A stretch of 64,000 nucleotides of DNA, from positions 1-64,000 of the forward strand of contig JAFUOZ010000014.1 of assembly GCA_017481565.1 (NCBI GenBank), given 5' to 3'. Positions 57,976-64,000 of this stretch are shown here, piece by piece. The notes beneath the pieces are model-generated. The model did not search any database. It saw nothing but the letters and a program-made list of their open reading frames with translations, and was not told the origin of the DNA. The stretch is from Oscillospiraceae bacterium. GTDB taxonomy: Bacteria; Bacillota; Clostridia; Oscillospirales; Ruminococcaceae. Numbering within the stretch: position 1 is the first letter of the stretch; every line of letters starts with the position of its first letter. The translations under genes were made by a program, and so were the position numbers.

Positions 57976-60900
57976 TTATCTTGGTACTTCTATCATACAG
58001 CCTGTGTCGCTGTCTCTTCCGAAGGTATAGATATAAGCCTTTCCTGCGCCCTGAGGCAGACCGTAGATCATTTCAAAGATCATGGTATAAAGGATAAGCT
58101 GGACACTGTAAAGCTCAAGCAGTTCTTCATCCGACTTGCCCTCATTGGTCTTATAGTCAATAAGAATGAAGCCGCCCTCTGTTTTTACGATACAGTCTGC
58201 GATTCCCTGTACAAAAGTATCATTATAATATTCATTATAATACGTTCTGACTTTTTCGTCAAGACCTTTATCGCCGTTTTTTGCAAAAATATCGGATATT
58301 TTTGCCATAAAAGGCTGTTCGGACAAAATATTTTCGTCAGAAGTGCATGAATAATATTTCTTCCACAGCTCAGAAGTGAAAAATCCCTTTATTCTGCCGC
58401 ATACCTTTTTGCTGCCTGAGATATATTCCGCCCATACATCGCTGATAAGTCCCTCCAAAGCAAGACGGTGAGCTTCGTTTCCGACAGGGTCGTCCTCTCC
58501 GTTATTTATAGCCCTTTCAAGTGCTTTAAGGTCGGCATACTGCATAAAGGTATGTACCGCAGTACCCTTTTCGGAGGCGGAAAGCTGTTTCTTTTCCGTC
58601 TTTTCAAGGGATATTTTTCCCACGGGGATAAATTCATGCTTTTCTTCCTTTTCGGGCAGTGCGGACTTATCGGGAGCATATTCCGTTTCCTCATATAAAA
58701 GCTCGTGGGCACGTTTGGTTATTTCGGTAACGGTAAGCTTTGCGGGGATATCCCTCATTACCCTGTCTGTTCTGAATTCCTCGGAGCTGTCATATCCGCT
58801 GAGGCGGATAAGCCGGTCATAAAGCTTTCCGTCAGGTTCGGCCTTTGCGGCTTCTGCGCTGTTTTCGGTGCTGTCTGTACACAGGCTGCGGTAAAGCAGG
58901 GGGTCCACATGCTCAGCCATTATCCTTACGTCGTTTTCTTCGCTTCTGTCGCCGTAGAAATAAGTTATCTTACCCTCTGCAATAAGTGCTGCGATCATCC
59001 ATATGAGCATGGTATATCCCGTATTGCTCAGACTGTCTCCTGAGATGTTTTTTCCTGTCATTATGCTTTCAAGACGTTCTGTCAGATATTTATCTGCAGC
59101 GATATCGGTATAGCAGTCGGTTATGTCACATTCAAAATCACCGTATATTCCGGGAGCAGGTACGGCGTTTTCACGGTATATATTATGGTTTTTCTTTTCC
59201 GACATGGGAAGAACTCCGCTTATATAAAGCTTATGCTTTGCCCGGGTAAGGGCAACATAAAGAAGTCTCATTCTTTCGCTGACAAGCTCCGCTTTTTTGC
59301 TGCTGTATATAAGTGAGGCGGGAAGTGACCTTGCATTTGTGCGGCTTTTTTCATCATATACCGTAAAGCCTACGCCGCAGTCAGTGGTGAATTTCATTGA
59401 GCCTGAGTCGCCTCTCATATTTTTATGGGTGCAGCAGAGGAATACTATGGGATATTCAAGACCCTTGGATTTATGTATGGTCTTTACCGCTACAGCGTCG
59501 TCTGCTTCGGAGGAAGCCGAGCCTGCGGAATAATCCAGCCTGTTGGGCGTCATTGCGTCGATATAGCTTATAAAGCCGTAAATTCCGCCTGTGCCGCAGG
59601 TGACATTCTGTTCGTATGAACGTGCATATTCAGGCAGCAGTGCAAGATTGGCACGGCGGCCTGCGCCGTTTGAATAAAGGGACATCAGTGCGACAAGCTC
59701 AGTTTCGGAATATATATAGCGTATGGTATCTTCAATACTCATCACAGATGAATTTTTTCTGATGCGCAGATAGAGAGTGCAGAACCGTTCTGCTTTTTCG
59801 GATAATTCGTTAAGCGCACTTAAGGGAATACCCACAGCGGAGGAAAGCTGTAAGAGCTTTTCGCTGTCTGCACCGTTTATTTTTAGTATTGCCTTGTAAA
59901 TACTGCTGTTTTTTCTCAGAAGCGTAAGCACTGCCATATCATCGGGGGAGAACATGAACAGAGGTGAAAGCAGACAGCCTGTCATTGCAAGGTTATTGTG
60001 AGGATTATCCAGAATACGCAGGAAATTTATCATTATTGAAATTTCTCTTGATTCAAGATAGCTTGTTCTGTTATCAAGTGATGACTTTATTCCCAGCTGA
60101 CGCAGCTCCTCTTCAAAAAAAGGTGCGTCTGCATTTGTGGGACAGAGTATGCATATATCTCTCGGAGAAAGCTGTATATGCAGGTCAAGCATGCGCTTTA
60201 TCTTTACGGCAACTGCTCTTGCTTCAAGTACATTGGATTTCAGCTCCTCTTCCTCCTCGGAAAGCACGGGTACATTTTCATAGGCAGAGTCATCCTCTTC
60301 CTTGTCATCTTCCTCATCATAGGAAAAGGGGGTATTGTATTTGTCAATGAGCATTATTTCGGTTTCAAGACCCTTTATATTGCCCTTTGCGGATAATATT
60401 TCCTCGGGAGAGATACCTGTTATTTGCGCAGTTTTCACGGCATTTCCCTTAAGCCATACTTCATCGCTGAAAATAAGCTTCTGTGAATCGTCATAATCTA
60501 TGCCGCCGCATTTTTCGCTCATAAGATGTCCGAAAAGCATATTGACAAAGCTTATTACATTCGGACTGCTTCGGAAATTTCTGTTGAGAAGGATATATCT
60601 CGGTCTGTCTGTTTCTTCCTCACGGTCATAAAGCTCTGAATTTTTCAGATAATCACCGAACAGCTTTGGATTTGCCAGACGGAAATTATAGATAGACTGC
60701 TTTATATCGCCTACCACGAACATGTTTTTTCCCTCTGCGGTGCTTGTTCCGCTTTCGGAAAGCAGACGGAAGATCATATCCTGAAGGTCGTTTGAGTCCT
60801 GAAATTCGTCTATCATAACAAAGCCGTATTCCTTTGAAAGCTTTTCCGCTTCGGCGGTCTTGATGATATTTCCCTTTTCGTCGGGACTTCCCAGAAGCTT

Positions 60901-62184
60901 GAGCGCCAGCTGTTCGCCGTCCTCAAAGGTAAGACCGTTTTTCTCCAGCTTCATTTCGGTATATTTATCATTTACCGCTTCTAGAAAATCAGATACAAGA
61001 GTAAGCATATGCTTGTGGGATATGTAATCCGAGCGCAGATCATCGGCTGTGCAGTCCTTCGGAAGAAGCTGCAGAGAACCTATAAGCTTTCCGAACTGAC
61101 GGCAGGCAAGAACAAATTCCTCATGATCCTCATCAAGCTCGGCAAATCTGAAAAGCTTTTTTGCACAGTTCTGCTGAGTTGAAACCGCAAGATCGGAGCG
61201 GAAGAAATTACAGGATATACCTGTGGTGCGGCAGGCTCTTTCCCATTCCGAAAGACCGCCGAAGTCGAAGTAATAATTTTCGAGTATATCAACAGCTTCC
61301 GAAAGAGTATTGAAATAATTCATGGCTGTTTTGTTGTTTTTGTCTTTTTTGGCATTTACATCAAAGCGGGGCGAGTTCTTTATGCTCATATAGGTAAGAC
61401 GGATATATTTAAAAGTATCGCTTACAGTTCTGTTATCCAGAATATTGCTTACTCTTTCGCAGAACATTCTGCCGTAACGGGTATTGAGCGGCTCAAAGCT
61501 TTCGGCTTCACCCATTGAATATTCCTCAATAAGCGGAGTGATAAAGCGTTCCTTATAAAAGGGTATCGCCATAAGAAAGCTTCTGAATTCAAGCAGCTCC
61601 TTGTATTTGTCCGCCTTGTTCAGATTGTTGTTTGAAAAGTATCGGAAATATGAAAACAGCTCGGTGACGGAGGATACCTTTTCGGGATCTGCAAAATGCT
61701 CGTCCGCTGTTTTTTCAAATGCCTCCAGAAGCATTACAGTTCCTTCGGCTTCGTCGATTATCCTGAAATCAGAGGGTATTCCCAGCGATCCCGCATTGCT
61801 TCTTATAAGATTGAAGCAGAAGGAATTTATTGTGGATATCTTTGCTGCGCCAAGATATGACTGCTGCTTTATCAGCCAGCTTTTCCTACGGGAATTTTCG
61901 GGAGCGCTTCCGCAGTCGGATATAGCCTTGTTCAGTGCGGTGTTCAGCTTGCGGACGATCTGTCCCGCCGCATCGTTTGTGAAGGTAACTATTATAAGTC
62001 TGTCTGCACGCAGACCGTCCTTTTCATCGGAAAGCAGGCGGATAAGCTTTTCGATAAGTACAGTGGTCTTTCCGCTTCCTGCCGCTGCAGATACTATTAC
62101 AAAGCTTCCGCCTGCATTTATGGCGTCCTCCTGTTCGGGAGTAAAGCGGCTTTTTGGAGCTTCGTTTACTGTTTCGTTGCTCAT
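57976..62184 (-). CDS. addA: AddA helicase-nuclease subunit
   Basis: A 1402-residue UvrD-like helicase with a C-terminal nuclease, which with AddB processes double-strand breaks for RecA. Walker A is AAAGSGKTT (GSGKT at 36-40); DEFQDSN is the motif II region; VKTIHKSKGLEYP, LLYVALTRAKHKLY are later helicase motifs; the nuclease motif is GFILIDYKTNEG near the end. This is larger than B. subtilis AddA (about 1230 residues), largely through acidic inserts near the middle (EEDDKEEDDS). The ATG overlaps the addB stop by 4 bases. Confidence 0.96.
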   Translation of the reverse strand: MSNETVNEAPKSRFTPEQEDAINAGGSFVIVSAAAGSGKTTVLIEKLIRLLSDEKDGLRADRLIIVTFTNDAAGQIVRKLNTALNKAISDCGSAPENSRRKSWLIKQQSYLGAAKISTINSFCFNLIRSNAGSLGIPSDFRIIDEAEGTVMLLEAFEKTADEHFADPEKVSSVTELFSYFRYFSNNNLNKADKYKELLEFRSFLMAIPFYKERFITPLIEEYSMGEAESFEPLNTRYGRMFCERVSNILDNRTVSDTFKYIRLTYMSIKNSPRFDVNAKKDKNNKTAMNYFNTLSEAVDILENYYFDFGGLSEWERACRTTGISCNFFRSDLAVSTQQNCAKKLFRFAELDEDHEEFVLACRQFGKLIGSLQLLPKDCTADDLRSDYISHKHMLTLVSDFLEAVNDKYTEMKLEKNGLTFEDGEQLALKLLGSPDEKGNIIKTAEAEKLSKEYGFVMIDEFQDSNDLQDMIFRLLSESGTSTAEGKNMFVVGDIKQSIYNFRLANPKLFGDYLKNSELYDREEETDRPRYILLNRNFRSSPNVISFVNMLFGHLMSEKCGGIDYDDSQKLIFSDEVWLKGNAVKTAQITGISPEEILSAKGNIKGLETEIMLIDKYNTPFSYDEEDDKEEDDSAYENVPVLSEEEEELKSNVLEARAVAVKIKRMLDLHIQLSPRDICILCPTNADAPFFEEELRQLGIKSSLDNRTSYLESREISIMINFLRILDNPHNNLAMTGCLLSPLFMFSPDDMAVLTLLRKNSSIYKAILKINGADSEKLLQLSSAVGIPLSALNELSEKAERFCTLYLRIRKNSSVMSIEDTIRYIYSETELVALMSLYSNGAGRRANLALLPEYARSYEQNVTCGTGGIYGFISYIDAMTPNRLDYSAGSASSEADDAVAVKTIHKSKGLEYPIVFLCCTHKNMRGDSGSMKFTTDCGVGFTVYDEKSRTNARSLPASLIYSSKKAELVSERMRLLYVALTRAKHKLYISGVLPMSEKKNHNIYRENAVPAPGIYGDFECDITDCYTDIAADKYLTERLESIMTGKNISGDSLSNTGYTMLIWMIAALIAEGKITYFYGDRSEENDVRIMAEHVDPLLYRSLCTDSTENSAEAAKAEPDGKLYDRLIRLSGYDSSEEFRTDRVMRDIPAKLTVTEITKRAHELLYEETEYAPDKSALPEKEEKHEFIPVGKISLEKTEKKQLSASEKGTAVHTFMQYADLKALERAINNGEDDPVGNEAHRLALEGLISDVWAEYISGSKKVCGRIKGFFTSELWKKYYSCTSDENILSEQPFMAKISDIFAKNGDKGLDEKVRTYYNEYYNDTFVQGIADCIVKTEGGFILIDYKTNEGKSDEELLELYSVQLILYTMIFEMIYGLPQGAGKAYIYTFGRDSDTGCMIEVPR

Positions 62185-64000
62185 TTGAGATCGTCCTCCT
62201 CTGTTTCGTTGTCATCAGCCGCAGAGGGCTTGGGATATGCTTCTCCGAAGGCTCGTATATTATCTGTTATTTCTGCGGAATTATTGGCTGAGCTGCGCAG
62301 AAGCTTTGCGTCATCCGATGAGTTTTCGCATATGGATCTGTAATCGCAGAACTGACAGGGCTTTTCCGTAGAAAGAGGGGATATATCTGCCTTGCCGCTG
62401 CATATTTCGGATGAAAGGCTTATAAGCTTATCGGTAACGAATTTTCTGACATTTTTAAATTCCTTATCCGTAAATGTATAAGAGGGATCGGGACATTTCG
62501 TTTTGTTTTTCGCAGGTACCGCAGTAAGAAGCTCGGTTAATCTGTTTCTTATTTCATTATCGGTATCCTCGGGAAAATACTTGTCAAAGTCACGGAATAT
62601 TTTTTCGATAAGCTCATTTTCGGAATAATTCTTTGATATGTAATTCTGTATATTAAGCTTGGGTTTTATGAATTTACCCTCTGCAAGATATTCCATGGCA
62701 CGTATGATATTGATATTTGCTGAGGATATTCCCTTAAGTGAAAGCTCGCTGTCAAGGATCTTCTGCAGATGTGCGCTGCTGTCTCCTTTGAATCGGTTAT
62801 CCTTAAGAGCCTCGCTTTTCGCCCTGTGTGCAGGCATATACATAAAGCCTGCGGAATTATATCCGCTGTATATACTGTCTGTTTCCGTATCTGTAACTGC
62901 GGAAAGATAAAGTATCATCTGCATATTTATTCCGTTTACAAGGTCCTTAAGCTTAAATTCCTTTGCGCCTGTCTTATAGTCAACTACTCTGAGATATTTT
63001 ATCGGGGTGCCGCTGCTTTCATCGGTGAATACGTCGATACGGTCAACAGAGCCTGAAAAGGAAATATCAAATTCCTTTCCGTCATCGGTGATCCCCTTCA
63101 GCTTCCATGGCTGCATATCCGATTTTCCGTGATATCCGCCTATGGAAAATTCAAAAGCGTCGGGAGCAAATTTTGAATTTGACGGAGCAAATTCGCTTCT
63201 CATACGGATAATTATCTCAAAAAGATCCTCGCACTGATTATCCATCGAGTGCTTGAAAATATTGTCGGGCAAAAAGCCCTCAGAGATAAATTGGTTTCTG
63301 TAATATTCATTCAGAAGAAGGATTATCCTGTCCTTAAGATATTTATCTGTTTTCCGTGAGAAGCACTCATTGAAGCTGAGCTTATTTTTTTCTGCTTCAT
63401 CATATATTTCGTTCATTATCCCTGAAAGAATGAAATGAACAGCCGTACCTCTTGTATTGCTTGCAAATTCAAGCTTTTTCACGGAGGATAGCTTAAGTCC
63501 GCTTTTGCAGAAGAACATAAAGGGGCATTTTGCATAGTCCTCTATGCGTGAAGCCGAAATATTCAGATCTCCGTTTCTGCCCGTATATATTTTCAGGGCG
63601 TTATCCGAGGTGATCTGTTTACGGTAGATATTTCCGCTTGCGATATCACGGCTGTAATTATCCGCAAGCTCCATTCTTGTACCGATGCTGCTTCCGTATA
63701 CCGCTTTTACCGCTGCTGTTTTTTCGGGAGAAAGCGCGCCGTTTTTTCCGAGGGTACGCACATATACCGAATATGCCGATTCCGCAGTGGTGATGAAATA
63801 TTCCGCAGGAAGAGCGGAAACTATAACGGGACGGGTCTGAATCATTTCTATGATATTATCGGTAAGAGGAGCGATGTAACGTGCCTTTCCGCCTGTATCC
63901 GCAAGAGACCATGTGATATAAAGCTCATGTGAGGGAGCGGCTGCTGCGCTTACGGCAATAAAGGCTTCCTCGGCGGCAAGCCGTGTTATACGTGCGGCAA
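62181..64000 (-). CDS. addB: AddB nuclease subunit (partial, 5' end outside window)
   Basis: The C-terminal 605 codons or so of AddB; the frame is open to the window edge (AARITRLAAEEAFIAVSAA at the far end), so the ATG at 63845 is internal. The nuclease domain shows the [4Fe-4S] ligands (EDYAKCPFMFFC near the front, CQFCDYRSIC near the end) and the catalytic RVVDYKTGAKEF. AddB recognises Chi together with AddA and cuts the second strand. Visible features match the family; the N-terminal helicase-like part is missing only because of the window limit. Confidence 0.95.
   Translation of the reverse strand, partial: AARITRLAAEEAFIAVSAAAAPSHELYITWSLADTGGKARYIAPLTDNIIEMIQTRPVIVSALPAEYFITTAESAYSVYVRTLGKNGALSPEKTAAVKAVYGSSIGTRMELADNYSRDIASGNIYRKQITSDNALKIYTGRNGDLNISASRIEDYAKCPFMFFCKSGLKLSSVKKLEFASNTRGTAVHFILSGIMNEIYDEAEKNKLSFNECFSRKTDKYLKDRIILLLNEYYRNQFISEGFLPDNIFKHSMDNQCEDLFEIIIRMRSEFAPSNSKFAPDAFEFSIGGYHGKSDMQPWKLKGITDDGKEFDISFSGSVDRIDVFTDESSGTPIKYLRVVDYKTGAKEFKLKDLVNGINMQMILYLSAVTDTETDSIYSGYNSAGFMYMPAHRAKSEALKDNRFKGDSSAHLQKILDSELSLKGISSANINIIRAMEYLAEGKFIKPKLNIQNYISKNYSENELIEKIFRDFDKYFPEDTDNEIRNRLTELLTAVPAKNKTKCPDPSYTFTDKEFKNVRKFVTDKLISLSSEICSGKADISPLSTEKPCQFCDYRSICENSSDDAKLLRSSANNSAEITDNIRAFGEAYPKPSAADDNETEEDDLK

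Noticed and set aside
62181-63845. A complete 554-residue nuclease gene starting at ATG 63845
   Set aside because: The same frame continues without a stop to the window edge and reads as AddB, so this ATG is internal and the gene is partial.
1-64000. CRISPR arrays, tRNA or rRNA genes, prophage or transposase genes, toxin-antitoxin pairs
   Set aside because: I looked on both strands and saw no regularly spaced direct repeats, cloverleaf-type sequences, rRNA segments or coding signatures of these classes.

Overview
The window is a chromosomal stretch of a low-to-medium GC Gram-positive bacterium of the Clostridia, most like Ruminococcus and its relatives. This is an inference from gene content, not a database match. 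The signs are the Firmicute layout rplU-prp-rpmA with an N-terminally extended L27, the infC-rpmI-rplT operon behind an L20-type leader, AddAB instead of RecBCD, RelQ-type alarmone synthetase, OhrR, YqeG/YqeK/RsfS, near-consensus sigma-A promoters (TTGACA-17-TATAAT), and a high density of c-di-GMP and two-component genes. No rRNA, tRNA, prophage, IS transposase or CRISPR array was seen.

Region 1 (1-28000) is mostly signalling and stress genes in short units. It holds a hybrid histidine kinase with REC and HPt domains (partial at the left edge), a lipid kinase, a soluble LacI-type-sensor/GGDEF protein, an orphan eukaryote-type HisA, a Cache/HAMP/GGDEF/EAL protein, the L21-Prp-L27 operon, a PadR/DUF2812/transglutaminase operon, an ECF sigma/anti-sigma pair with its own ECF-type promoter, and a glutathione peroxidase/TSCPD/OhrR peroxide unit. 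It continues with a second LacI-type/GGDEF protein, phosphofructokinase, a PAS/GGDEF/EAL protein, an OmpR-type two-component system linked to a small alarmone synthetase, and a chemotaxis receptor. Both GGDEF/EAL proteins have a broken GGDEF motif but an intact EAL domain, while the two LacI-type proteins have GGDEF or GGDEL. The neighbourhood therefore seems to hold two likely makers and two likely breakers of c-di-GMP.

Region 2 (28000-35400, minus strand) holds riboflavin transporter ribU under an FMN riboswitch, an acidic zinc-ribbon protein, efp, aroQ, a TIM-barrel Nfo-like protein, two YwqG-family proteins, yqeG, and a 57-residue S21 gene with a TTG start.

Region 3 (35500-57500, minus strand) is housekeeping. 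A seven-gene operon ftsY-rdgB-yhbY-nadD-yqeK-rsfS-leuS runs from one consensus promoter. Upstream lie smc, a radical SAM gene, rnc, plsX, three small membrane genes (one frameshifted), trmFO, a zinc-ribbon gene, topA, dprA, an rRNA/tRNA methyltransferase, and rplT-rpmI-infC. infC appears to start at ATA and to sit behind a transcription attenuator.

Region 4 (57500-64000, minus strand) holds addB (partial at the right edge), addA, and a small membrane-anchored HTH protein.

Several intergenic regions carry small non-coding inverted-repeat elements of at least three families. One of them, at 30851-30960, is flanked by TA on both sides, and a related sequence near 42150-42180 carries the same site without the insertion. 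This is direct in-window evidence of a mobile MITE-like element.
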